DNA of 64,000 nucleotides from Flavobacterium foetidum (GTDB lineage: Bacteria > Bacteroidota > Bacteroidia > Flavobacteriales > Flavobacteriaceae): the NCBI RefSeq assembly GCF_004634245.1, contig NZ_SJTF01000005.1, positions 186,001 through 250,000 of the forward strand, in the 5' to 3' direction. The notes beneath the pieces were generated by a model, which did no database searches, was not told where the DNA came from, and saw only the letters and a list, made by a program, of their open reading frames with translations. Both the position numbers and the translations under genes were made by a program. Below are positions 56,097 through 64,000 of the stretch, one piece after another. Numbering within the stretch: position 1 is the first letter of the stretch; each line of letters starts with the position of its first letter.

Positions 56097-57131
56097 TTAT
56101 TTGTTTCCTTTTTTCTTTCTTTTCTTATATTCTTTCATTCTCTCATCTGCCCCATCATCTATACCTCTGCCCTCTGCAGTTGGCTCGTAAAGCGAACCTT
56201 GCGTATTGGGAGCTTCAGGTCCCATTTCAATTTGGTATTTATGAGACATATTGCCTCCAAACCATTCTGAAAATCGAGGAAACACATTAGCGCTAAAAGA
56301 AGCAACCTGCGCTTTTCCTCCCACTGGCACAATTTTCTTTGGTCGTAAAGATTTTCGCAGAACAGCATTTACCACTTTTTCGGGCTCGTCCATCATGCCC
56401 ATTTTTGGCTCGACACCGGTATAATTTGCGGCATGGCGCCAGATAGGCGTATCTACTGCCCAAGGCTCGATGGTAACCACTTTTATTTTATCATAGCCGT
56501 TTAGACGTAATTCCTGAGACAATGAAAGACTCAAACTGCGAACACCCGCTTTGGTCGCTGCATAACTGGTTTGATATGCTAGAGGAACTTCGCTCATTAC
56601 AGACCCGACATTAATCAGCACTCCTTCTCCTTGCAGTATAAATTGTTCTACGGCAGTCCTGCTTCCATAGAAAAAACCTTTTAGATTAACGTCTATTATA
56701 CGCATCTGATCTTCCATCGGAATTTCCCAAAAGCGTCCCATGGCAGTCACTCCAGCCATATTAATCCATACATCTATTTTAGAATATTCTCTTAATGCGG
56801 CATCTCTAACTCGCTGCACATCTTCTTGCTTGCTGATATCCATTGTAACCACAACAGCATTACCGCCAGATTTACGAATTATGTTGGCTACTTCTTCTAA
56901 TAAATCGGTCCTGCGCGCCGCCAATACCACATTGGCCTTATATTTTCCAAGCTGTTCTGCAATGCCGCGTCCCATACCGCTTGATGCTCCAATAATTACG
57001 TAGGTTTTAGACGAAATTTTCTTTTGTCCGGCCGAGCCAACTTTCCATGTTGAACAGCTTGACGTTAGAATAGAAAAGAACAATAAAACGGCAAATGATT
57101 TAAAAATCCCTAAAATATATTTTATTCCCAT
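56097..57131 (-). CDS. SDR-family oxidoreductase with lipoprotein-like N-terminus
   Basis: 344 residues. The N-terminus has a hydrophobic stretch and lipobox-like LTSSC (Cys26), followed by a complete short-chain dehydrogenase. Cofactor loop GASSGMGRG (48-56), NMAG near residue 128, Ser in VGSVMSEV, and YAATKAG catalytic pair. The C-terminal tail is long and basic (KEYKKRKKKGNK). A cofactor-dependent SDR outside the cytoplasm is unusual because NAD(P) is scarce there, so the leader may act only as a membrane anchor. The substrate is unknown. Confidence 0.85.
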   Translation of the reverse strand: MGIKYILGIFKSFAVLLFFSILTSSCSTWKVGSAGQKKISSKTYVIIGASSGMGRGIAEQLGKYKANVVLAARRTDLLEEVANIIRKSGGNAVVVTMDISKQEDVQRVRDAALREYSKIDVWINMAGVTAMGRFWEIPMEDQMRIIDVNLKGFFYGSRTAVEQFILQGEGVLINVGSVMSEVPLAYQTSYAATKAGVRSLSLSLSQELRLNGYDKIKVVTIEPWAVDTPIWRHAANYTGVEPKMGMMDEPEKVVNAVLRKSLRPKKIVPVGGKAQVASFSANVFPRFSEWFGGNMSHKYQIEMGPEAPNTQGSLYEPTAEGRGIDDGADERMKEYKKRKKKGNK

Positions 57132-57364
57132 GAGGTTAAAGTGTTATCTGATACTGAAAATACGAGTAATCTGATTTTTCAGCTTATATCATTTTGAAGT
57201 TCGATTTCAAAATTTCAATTTTTGAAAAGCTAATTATTATCCTCTGATAATGAATACCTTATAAATACTGTGCGTAATAATATAAAACTGCATCAATGTG
57301 GCTCCTTACTTTTATTGATGATTAATACACTGAAATACAGCAACAAATTTCAAATATTATTACT

Positions 57365-58369
57365 ATGGATAATAAAAATAGCATTTCCCGACGCTCGGCA
57401 ATTACCGGTATGGGAGCCATCTGTCTTACTACTGCATTTACTCCAGTACTAGGAGCCGATTTTAATATCGATGAGACCTCAACAGCTTCATATCCAGAAG
57501 ATCCAAAAACAAAATATCCGCGTCCTCCTTTTAAAGAACAAAAACAGCCTTGGCCAGGCTTGGTCAGCAAAATGGACCCGCGTCCTGATCATGGAGAAAA
57601 AAGCTACAAAGGTTCTGGCAGGCTTAAAGGACGAAAAGCACTTATAACTGGCGGAGACTCTGGTATGGGAAGAGCAGCGGCAATTGCTTATGCCAGAGAA
57701 GGTGCCGATGTAGCCATCAACTATTACCCAACAGAAGAAGAAGATGCAAAAGAAGTTATCCAGCTGATAAAGGCCGAAGGAAGAAAAGCCGTTGCGATTC
57801 CCGGAGATCTAAGAGATGAAAGCTTCTGCAAATCTTTGGTTGATCAAGCGGTAAAGGCTCTTGGAGGTCTTGATATTGTGATAAATAATGCGGCTAGACA
57901 ACAGACCCACGAATCGATTCTCGATATTTCGACCGAAGATTTTGATGCGACCATGAAAACAAACATTTATGCTCCATTTTGGATTATAAAAGCAGCGCTT
58001 CCTCATTTAAAGCCAGGCTCTTCTATAATAGGAACAAGTTCTGTGCAGGCATATGCGCCCACAGAAGATTTATACGATTATGCACAAACAAAAGCGGCAA
58101 CAACAAATTATATTAAATCTCTTGCTAAGCAACTTGCCCCCAAAGGCATCAGGGTAAATGGCGTTGCGCCGGGACCAGTTTGGACGGCTCTACAGGTAAG
58201 CGGTGGTGCTACTATGGAAAAACTCAAAAATTTCGGATCTCAGACTCCGATGGGAAGACCCGGCCAGCCTGTAGAATTAGCCTCAATCTATGTACAGCTT
58301 GCTGCAGAGGATGCAAGTTATGCGACTGGACAAATCTATGGCTCAAGCGGTGGAGAAGGAAACCCGTAA
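57365..58369 (+). CDS. SDR-family oxidoreductase with twin-arginine leader
   Basis: 334 residues. The leader contains SRRSAITGMG (Arg9-Arg10) and a hydrophobic stretch ending near VLGA, a probable Tat signal that exports folded, cofactor-loaded proteins. An intervening PKTKYPRPPFKEQKQPWPG leads into an SDR with TGGDSGMGRA, NNAARQ, GTSSVQAY and YDYAQTKAA. The layout matches the YghA/YhxC-like SDR group. It is the first gene of a small cluster with two stress-type small proteins. The substrate is unknown. Confidence 0.88.
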   Translation: MDNKNSISRRSAITGMGAICLTTAFTPVLGADFNIDETSTASYPEDPKTKYPRPPFKEQKQPWPGLVSKMDPRPDHGEKSYKGSGRLKGRKALITGGDSGMGRAAAIAYAREGADVAINYYPTEEEDAKEVIQLIKAEGRKAVAIPGDLRDESFCKSLVDQAVKALGGLDIVINNAARQQTHESILDISTEDFDATMKTNIYAPFWIIKAALPHLKPGSSIIGTSSVQAYAPTEDLYDYAQTKAATTNYIKSLAKQLAPKGIRVNGVAPGPVWTALQVSGGATMEKLKNFGSQTPMGRPGQPVELASIYVQLAAEDASYATGQIYGSSGGEGNP

Positions 58370-58400
58370 ATTTATAAACACTAACTAAACAACTCAAAGT

Positions 58401-58607
58401 ATGCCTTGGTATAACGGAGATTATCCTCCATCCTATAAAAACCAGCCCAAAGAAACAAGGGAAAAAGCTGTGGAAATAGCCAATGCCTTGCTTCTTGATG
58501 GTGCTGAAGAAGGAGTCGCAATTGCAACAGGACTAAAACAAGCACGTGAACTTTTGAAAAATCATAAAGAACAAAATCATAAAACTGATAATTATGGAAA
58601 CGAATAA
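58401..58607 (+). CDS. YdaT-like small stress protein
   Basis: 68 residues starting MPWYNGDYPPSYKNQP, with REKAVEIANALLLDGAEEGVAIATGLKQA. This resembles the N-terminal module of Bacillus YdaT-type general stress proteins, recognised from memory of the MPW..DYP pattern. Its function is unknown. It lies 31 bases after the Tat SDR gene and overlaps the start of the next by 14 bases in another frame. Confidence 0.72.
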   Translation: MPWYNGDYPPSYKNQPKETREKAVEIANALLLDGAEEGVAIATGLKQARELLKNHKEQNHKTDNYGNE

Positions 58608-58815
58608 AGATAAAAACGAAAATCAGCAAGACGACACCAATCAAAATGCAAACAGTGCCTACAGCGGTTCTGGCAGTATGCAACCCGGAGGAGGCCAAGG
58701 AGAAGCCGGTCGCCTGAACGATTATCCGGAAGAGGAAGCAACTGACGAAACAAAAAATCCAGAAGGAAAAAGTATTGAAGAGGCAACAGATCCATCAAAA
58801 TTGGATAAACTCTGA
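58594..58815 (+). CDS. Small acidic disordered protein
   Basis: 73 residues, low complexity and rich in Gly, Asn, Glu and Asp (SGSGSMQPGGGQGEAG, EEEATDETKNPEGK). Probably unstructured. It starts within the end of the upstream gene, overlapping it by 14 bases, so translation is coupled. Similar small proteins accompany stress-response genes in Flavobacteria. No specific function can be claimed. Confidence 0.6.
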   Translation: METNKDKNENQQDDTNQNANSAYSGSGSMQPGGGQGEAGRLNDYPEEEATDETKNPEGKSIEEATDPSKLDKL

Positions 58816-58853
58816 ATTTGCTGAGCTGATTTCAAGCGAAATTTAAACTTTAC

Positions 58854-58885
58854 AAAGGTCCTAATCTAAGATTAGGCCTTTTTTT
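58854..58885 (+). terminator. Intrinsic terminator after the SDR/stress cluster
   Basis: CCTAATC pairs with GATTAGG, extended by AAAGG/CCTTT across one mismatch, with a T7 run on the plus strand. It ends the 57365-58815 operon. Confidence 0.8.
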
Positions 58886-59034
58886 ATGCTTTTATTTTAA
58901 ATGAATCGTACAGTAGGTTTCTGAAGCGTAATGCAGATTATTCTGTAAAGAAATGTTAAAAAAGTGTCTAAAAAGATTTCAATACTTTGAAGCCTCGTGA
59001 TATTTTAATAACTTGAAGTATAAATCCAAATACT

Positions 59035-59610
59035 ATGTCTATTACAAGAACTATACTACTATTAACAATATTACTGATAGCCTCCTGCACCGGCAGAAAA
59101 GAAAAAGACCTTGAAGCCCGAGAACAACAGCTTCTTTCACGAGAAAAGGAATTTTCTGCCAAAGAAGAAGATTACAAAAATCTGCTTAAATTCCGCGACA
59201 GCGTGCTTTTAGAAGACTCTATAAAATCGGATACCGCTTACTCTAGAGTTTGGCCAGACAGCCTTAAGGGAAGCTGGAACGGAAGATTAATTTGCAGAGA
59301 ATCTTCTTGCAGCACCTACGTAATTGGCGATCAGCGCACCGAAAAATGGATTTTTGAAAATGACAGCCTCGGCCCCCTCGTAAAAATTTTGGACAACAAC
59401 AAACTGAAACGAATTCTTCGTGCCGAATATATTTCGGACAAGGCAGAATTAAGCTTTACGCCAGACAGTATGGCTTCGGGCAACGTTAAAATCAATGCGG
59501 TTCTGGACAACTTCAGCAGCAAAGTGATCAAAGGCACCCAAACTCTTACTGGACGAGACGGCTGTCTCGTAAAATTTTCAATCGAACTTTCTTCTGCTTC
59601 AAAAAAATAA
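59035..59610 (+). CDS. Lipoprotein with N-terminal coiled coil, antiporter partner
   Basis: 191 residues with lipobox LIASC (Cys18). The next part, KEKDLEAREQQLLSREKEFSAKE (shown as two segments: about 22-33 and 34-45), is a heptad-like coiled coil. A C-terminal domain (about 75-190) has WNGRLICRESSCSTYVIGD and SFTPDSMASGNVKINA, beta-rich with three cysteines. The stop is three bases before the antiporter start, so the two are one operon. It may sense the envelope or interact with the antiporter; this is inferred from position only. Confidence 0.75.
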   Translation: MSITRTILLLTILLIASCTGRKEKDLEAREQQLLSREKEFSAKEEDYKNLLKFRDSVLLEDSIKSDTAYSRVWPDSLKGSWNGRLICRESSCSTYVIGDQRTEKWIFENDSLGPLVKILDNNKLKRILRAEYISDKAELSFTPDSMASGNVKINAVLDNFSSKVIKGTQTLTGRDGCLVKFSIELSSASKK

Positions 59611-59613
59611 ATC

Positions 59614-61734
59614 ATGTTTCTTAGCATACAGCATATTTCATTTCCTCTCGAAGATCCTTTATTAAAGTTTCTTCTTGAGCTTATCATCATCCTCTGCATA
59701 CCTTTGCTTCTCAATAAAATCAAAGTACCGCATCTCTTGGGGCTTTTGATTGCAGGCGCCGCAGTGGGGCCAAATGGTTTTAACATTTTAGCACGAGACA
59801 GCAGTATTGTAGTAACCGGAACTACAGGACTGCTTTATATCATGTTTCTGGCTGGGCTAGAAATTAATATGGGCGACTTTAAAAAGAATAAATGGAAAAG
59901 CATCACTTTTTCATTATACACCTTTGCAGTACCATTTATTTTAGGATTGGTCGGAGGTTATTATATCTTAGGATTCAGCATGCTGAGTTCGGTGCTTTTT
60001 GCCAGCCTTTTTTCATCCCATACGCTAATTGTCTACCCTATGATAAGTGCGCTCGGAATATCACGTAATCTGGCTGTAAATATAACAGTTGGTGGAACCA
60101 TGATTACAGATGTACTTTCGCTTGTGGTTTTGGCTGTTGTCGTTGGTATGTCGCAAGGAGATGTCGGAACCGCTTTTTGGGTAAAACTTTCTATGTCAAT
60201 GATTCTTTTTGTATTGATTGTGCTGCTTGTTTTTCCAATCATCGGACGATGGTTTTTTAAAAATGTGCAGGACAAGATTTCGCAATATATTTTTGTGTTG
60301 GTAATGATTTACATGGCCTCTCTACTTGCTGAACTCGCAGGAGTTGAAGCTATTATTGGAGCCTTTTTTGCCGGTTTGGCGCTCAACAAGCTGATTCCTC
60401 ATACCTCTTCACTAATGAACAGGGTCGAGTTTGTTGGTAATGCCATTTTTATACCTTTCTTCCTGATCAGTGTTGGTATGCTTATTGACTTTAAGGCATT
60501 CTTTAAAAGCTATGAAACACTCGGTGTTGCCTCTATTATGCTGATTGCTTCTATTGGCGGTAAATATCTGGCCGCAATAGCGACACAAAAGACCTTTAAA
60601 TTTACTAAAGACGAGGGACGAATAATATTCGGCATGAGCGCGGCATCGGCAGCGGCAACTCTTGCCTCTGTGATGGTCGGGTACAACATCATTCTGAGTG
60701 AAAACGAAGCGGGAGAACCAGTTAGATTATTGAATGAACATGTTCTTAACGGGAGCATCTTACTGATTCTCATTTCGTGTACGATATCCTCATTTATATC
60801 TATGGCTTCTGCCCAAAAGATAGCAGAAAAGGAAAAGGAAAGTACAGTATCGGGAGAAAGTGAAGAAAATAATCGCATTTTATTGACACTCAGCAACGAA
60901 AATACTGTCGAAAAAATGATAAACCTCGGACTTCTCATCAAAACAAAAACCAGTAAATCTGATATTGCGGCGGTCAATGTTATTAATGAGGAAATAAACG
61001 AGTCTTCTTCTAAAAATGCAGAAATGCTATTGGATTCGGCAGTCAAAATGGGAGCCGCCGCAGACAGCAAAATTATTCCGATTATAAGGCATGATAACGA
61101 TGTGGTAAAAGGGATCAGCAATGTTATAAAAGAACAAAACATCTCAGACCTTGTCATTGGACTAGAAAACGAAAAAGGCTTTTCTGCTTCTTTTATTTAC
61201 AATCTTCATAAAGGTTATCTGCAAAACAAGAAAAGCAATGTCATCATTTATCATGCTGCACAACCAATAGCAACTGTAAAAAGTTATACTGTCCTGATAC
61301 CATCTGATGCCGAAAAAGAACCGGGTTTCTTTCATTCGTTGCTTAGAGTATGGAATATCAGTAAGAATTCGGGCGCCGAAATGTTTTTTTACGCAACTGC
61401 TAATACAATAAAGATTTTGGAGCGCATTGTTAAAAAGGATCCTATCGAAGCGCATTTCAATATTATTAATTATTGGAGAGAAGCAGAAAAAGCCGCAATG
61501 TCTATCAGCAGTAATGAAGGACTTATTATCGTAATGGCCGACAGAGGAATGAAATCGTATTTTGACCAAATGAGAGAAGTTCCGGAACTGCTTAACGCTA
61601 ATTTCAGCTCCAATAATTATTTGTTGATTTATCCTTATACAGCTGTAAATGAAACCGAAATAGAAAAACGCTCAGTCAGCAATCATGATGATTTTGTTGA
61701 AATCGGAAAAATGATCAGCCGTGTTTTCAAATGA
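59614..61734 (+). CDS. CPA2-family cation/proton antiporter (Kef/NhaP-like)
   Basis: 706 residues. The N-terminal 390 residues contain about 12 hydrophobic helices typical of Na/H exchange (VPHLLGLLIAGAAVGPNGFN, YIMFLAGLEINMGDF, SSHTLIVYPM, GVEAIIGAFFAGLALNKLIP). LLGL..AGA..GP and GLEI are CPA2 motifs. The C-terminal 300 residues are a soluble domain with two USP-like parts (DLVIGLENEKGFSASF; YTVLIPSDAEKEPGF), which may regulate transport. It exchanges Na+ or K+ for protons at the inner membrane. Co-transcribed with the lipoprotein upstream. Confidence 0.9.
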   Translation: MFLSIQHISFPLEDPLLKFLLELIIILCIPLLLNKIKVPHLLGLLIAGAAVGPNGFNILARDSSIVVTGTTGLLYIMFLAGLEINMGDFKKNKWKSITFSLYTFAVPFILGLVGGYYILGFSMLSSVLFASLFSSHTLIVYPMISALGISRNLAVNITVGGTMITDVLSLVVLAVVVGMSQGDVGTAFWVKLSMSMILFVLIVLLVFPIIGRWFFKNVQDKISQYIFVLVMIYMASLLAELAGVEAIIGAFFAGLALNKLIPHTSSLMNRVEFVGNAIFIPFFLISVGMLIDFKAFFKSYETLGVASIMLIASIGGKYLAAIATQKTFKFTKDEGRIIFGMSAASAAATLASVMVGYNIILSENEAGEPVRLLNEHVLNGSILLILISCTISSFISMASAQKIAEKEKESTVSGESEENNRILLTLSNENTVEKMINLGLLIKTKTSKSDIAAVNVINEEINESSSKNAEMLLDSAVKMGAAADSKIIPIIRHDNDVVKGISNVIKEQNISDLVIGLENEKGFSASFIYNLHKGYLQNKKSNVIIYHAAQPIATVKSYTVLIPSDAEKEPGFFHSLLRVWNISKNSGAEMFFYATANTIKILERIVKKDPIEAHFNIINYWREAEKAAMSISSNEGLIIVMADRGMKSYFDQMREVPELLNANFSSNNYLLIYPYTAVNETEIEKRSVSNHDDFVEIGKMISRVFK

Positions 61735-61755
61735 TTTAAAACATTAAAACAGCTT

Positions 61756-61781
61756 TTTAGAATAAAATTCTAAATTATTTT
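61756..61781 (+). terminator. AT-rich terminator after the antiporter
   Basis: TTTAGAAT pairs with ATTCTAAA around a 3-base loop, and TTATTTT follows. It lies 22 bases after the antiporter stop. The stem is weak because it is AT-rich. Confidence 0.5.
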
Positions 61782-61863
61782 CCCGTATAAAAATCACTAT
61801 AAATGATGATTTTTAAAAATCCGATAAATTGTAAAATTGCGGTGCTTTAAAAATCAATCATTT

Positions 61864-64000
61864 ATGAAAACTAAATTGCTATTACTCATATTCCTTTCGC
61901 TAGGATTGAATGCTTTTGCGCAATATACCAGTATTCCCGATACCAAATTTGAAGAAAAGCTGATCAGTTTGGGAATTGATGATGTTGCCGATGGAAGAGT
62001 ATTGACCTCAAAAATCAATACGCTTAAAATATTAAATCTTCGAAGCAGTTCTATTAAAAATTTAACTGGAATTCAAGATTTCATTGCTTTGACTGATCTG
62101 CGTTGTGATTCTAACATTCTAACCACTGTAGATTTCAGTAAAAATACAGCTTTGACCAGTCTGAATTGCGACAACAACCAATTGACGGCTTTGGATTTGA
62201 CCAAAAACACGGCTTTAAAAGATCTTAGTTTTTCCGTTAATAAAATTACCTCAATAGATTTAAGCAAAAATACGGCCTTAACTAGTATAACAGTTTATAA
62301 CAATCCGCTTGCCGCATTAGACCTCAGTAATAATACGGCTTTGACATATTTGAGTTGCTGGAATAATAAACTAACTAATCTTGACGTCAGCAAAAATGTT
62401 GCTCTACGGAATATCAGATGTGATTATAATCCGTTGACTAAACTAAATCTCAAAAATGGTAAAAACACGCTTTTAACCTCCGTAAATTTCGCTTACAATA
62501 GAGATCTTTCTTGCATCATTGTTGACGATGTAGCTTATGCACAATCTAAATGGGGCAATCAGGATGATGTATATGCTTTGTTTACACCTTATGATTGTTC
62601 GCTTATCACTCCCATTCCCGATGCTGCATTTGAAGACAAGCTGATCGCTCTTGGAATCGATACCGATGGTAAAAACGGTGTGGTATTAAATTCTAGTATT
62701 ACCTCTATAACAGCATTAAATGTTTCTAACAGTGCAATTGCGGACCTTACTGGTCTTGAAGGATTTACTGGTCTAGTTTCCTTAGACTGTTCCAATAATT
62801 CACTGAAAAGCATCAATCTTTCTAATGCAAAATCTTTTACTACTTTAGACTGTACAGGAAATGCCTCTCTTACTTGTATTCAGGTTGCTAATATCGCTCA
62901 GTCATCGACTAATTGGAGCGTAAAAAAAGATGCCGCAGCCAATTTCAGCTTAGATTGTAATGCATATACCTTAATTCCTGATCCTAAATTTGAAGACGAA
63001 TTAGTACAACAAAAATTTGACGATGTTGTAGATGGAAAAGTACTGACTTCAAAAATAAATAAAATAAAGTCTATTTATATTTCTAGCAACAGCGTTCAAG
63101 ATTTAACTGGAATTCAAGACTTCACAGCACTAACAAGTCTCGAATGCGGCTTTAATCGATTGAGCAGTTTAGATTTAAGCAAAAATAAAGAGCTCACAGT
63201 TTTGAGATGCGATAATAATTCACTTAAGAGCTTGGATTTAAGTAATAATACTAAATTGAACACGCTGAGCTGTAGATCAAATCAGCTAACGATACTCGAT
63301 ATAAGCAAAAACCCAAATATATCGTTTTTGGATCTCGCTTACAATCAGCTTAGCAGTTTTGACGTAAGCAAAAATGCGAATTTAAGTTACCTTAATTGCA
63401 ACGGTAATAAATTGAAAAATTTAGATCTTAGCAAAAACATCGAAGTTTACTTCTTTGATGGTACTGGCAATAGACTCGAAAGTTTAGATTTAAGTAAAAA
63501 TACAAAGTTGCGTTCACTTTTTTTTACGAACAATAAATTGACAACTCTAAACCTAAAAAACGGTAATAATAGCAAGTTAAACGCCTTAGATTTTTCTGAA
63601 AATCCTTTCCTTGGCTGTGTCAGTGTCGATGATGTGACCTATGCCAACGCCAACTGGTCAGAAAAAAAGCAGACTCATAATTATTTCACTGCTACTGAAT
63701 GCTCGATGACAACCCAAATTCCGAACAATGCTTTTGAGGACAAACTTATTGCACTTGGTATCGATACCGATGGCAAAAACGGATTTGTTTTAAATTCCAG
63801 CATTAATACCATTTCAACATTAGATATCTCCAATAGTTCGCTTACCGATGTTCGAGGTTTAGAAGGATTTACAGCATTAAAAACTTTAAATGTTTCAAAC
63901 AATGCACTGGCTACTATTGATCTTTCAAAAAATAATGCATTAACTACATTAAATTGTGCAAACAACGCAACACTAACCTGTATTATGGTTGCTGATATTG
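61864..64000 (+). CDS. Large secreted leucine-rich-repeat protein (3'-truncated by window)
   Basis: The frame is open from the ATG at 61864 to the window end (712 codons), so the gene continues outside. The signal peptide MKTKLLLLIFLSLGLNAFAQ is followed by cysteine-containing leucine-rich repeats (LTSLNCDNNQLTALDLTKNT type). Four larger cassettes each begin IP(D/N)..FE..L: at 61933, 62614, 62974 and 63718. They alternate between an A form (DDV.DG.VLTSKIN, LTGIQDF) and a B form (DTDGKNG.VLNSSI, GLEGF). Such proteins are exported and often carry a C-terminal T9SS domain, which would lie beyond this window. The role is probably binding or adhesion at the cell surface. Confidence 0.9.
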   Translation, partial: MKTKLLLLIFLSLGLNAFAQYTSIPDTKFEEKLISLGIDDVADGRVLTSKINTLKILNLRSSSIKNLTGIQDFIALTDLRCDSNILTTVDFSKNTALTSLNCDNNQLTALDLTKNTALKDLSFSVNKITSIDLSKNTALTSITVYNNPLAALDLSNNTALTYLSCWNNKLTNLDVSKNVALRNIRCDYNPLTKLNLKNGKNTLLTSVNFAYNRDLSCIIVDDVAYAQSKWGNQDDVYALFTPYDCSLITPIPDAAFEDKLIALGIDTDGKNGVVLNSSITSITALNVSNSAIADLTGLEGFTGLVSLDCSNNSLKSINLSNAKSFTTLDCTGNASLTCIQVANIAQSSTNWSVKKDAAANFSLDCNAYTLIPDPKFEDELVQQKFDDVVDGKVLTSKINKIKSIYISSNSVQDLTGIQDFTALTSLECGFNRLSSLDLSKNKELTVLRCDNNSLKSLDLSNNTKLNTLSCRSNQLTILDISKNPNISFLDLAYNQLSSFDVSKNANLSYLNCNGNKLKNLDLSKNIEVYFFDGTGNRLESLDLSKNTKLRSLFFTNNKLTTLNLKNGNNSKLNALDFSENPFLGCVSVDDVTYANANWSEKKQTHNYFTATECSMTTQIPNNAFEDKLIALGIDTDGKNGFVLNSSINTISTLDISNSSLTDVRGLEGFTALKTLNVSNNALATIDLSKNNALTTLNCANNATLTCIMVADI

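Noticed and set aside
61933..64000. Regular repeats near the window end as a possible CRISPR array
   Set aside because: The repeats are in frame, vary in sequence and encode leucine-rich repeats within one long open frame.

Overview
The window looks like a chromosomal segment of a Flavobacterium-like member of the Bacteroidota. The DNA is AT-rich and ribosome binding sites are weak or absent. There are two SusC/SusD pairs, many secreted glycoside hydrolases, a type IX secretion sorting domain, and leucine-rich repeats with the IPD..FE..LI..GID.DG pattern common in Flavobacteriia. This assignment rests on gene content only; no database search was possible.

Layout. (1) 1-4872, plus strand: end of an RbsA-like sugar ABC ATPase, an RbsC-like permease, a secreted nucleoside-hydrolase-like protein (DUF1593 type) and an FGGY kinase, closed by a strong terminator. 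(2) 5146-31716, minus strand: a large polysaccharide utilization locus. Read in the direction of transcription it is susC2-susD2 | terminator | GH43 - SGNH esterase - three-module esterase - GH115 - GH43 - GH3 - GH97 | terminator | susC1-susD1 | hairpin | NagB/6PGL-like sugar-phosphate enzyme. GH115, two GH43s, GH3 and acetyl/feruloyl-type esterases point to decorated xylan (glucuronoarabinoxylan) or its oligosaccharides. No GH10, GH11 or other endo-xylanase is visible here. (3) 32452-36384: a LacI-family regulator divergent from a second GH3. Near-identical operator-like sites with the core CAATCG(G/A)TTG lie before susC2, after lacI and before GH3.

(4) 36558-40454: TetR regulator plus SDR enzyme, then an arsenic-type group (ArsR, DUF6428, LMW-phosphatase-type arsenate reductase) without a recognisable efflux pump. 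Two kinds of intergenic repeat have invaded the gap after arsR. (5) 40991-51775, minus strand: a four-gene secreted-protein operon with a tail-collar-domain protein, a 2852-residue multi-LamG T9SS protein, a 302-residue relative of one of its modules, and a small lipoprotein. A membrane-bound TPR/HTH regulator (52449-54158) is divergent from it. (6) 54285-61734: small lipoproteins and secreted proteins, two extracytoplasmic-looking SDRs, a small stress-type cluster and a CPA2 cation/proton antiporter with a lipoprotein partner. (7) 61864 to the window end: a large secreted leucine-rich-repeat protein, cut by the window edge.

The strongest non-coding discovery is a ~193-bp non-coding, nearly palindromic element present in three highly similar copies. 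All three are flanked by short direct repeats. One is inserted into a second repeat family whose uninterrupted copy also lies in the window, so insertion can be read directly from the sequence. The least explained protein system is the collar/giant-protein operon with its divergent TPR regulator.
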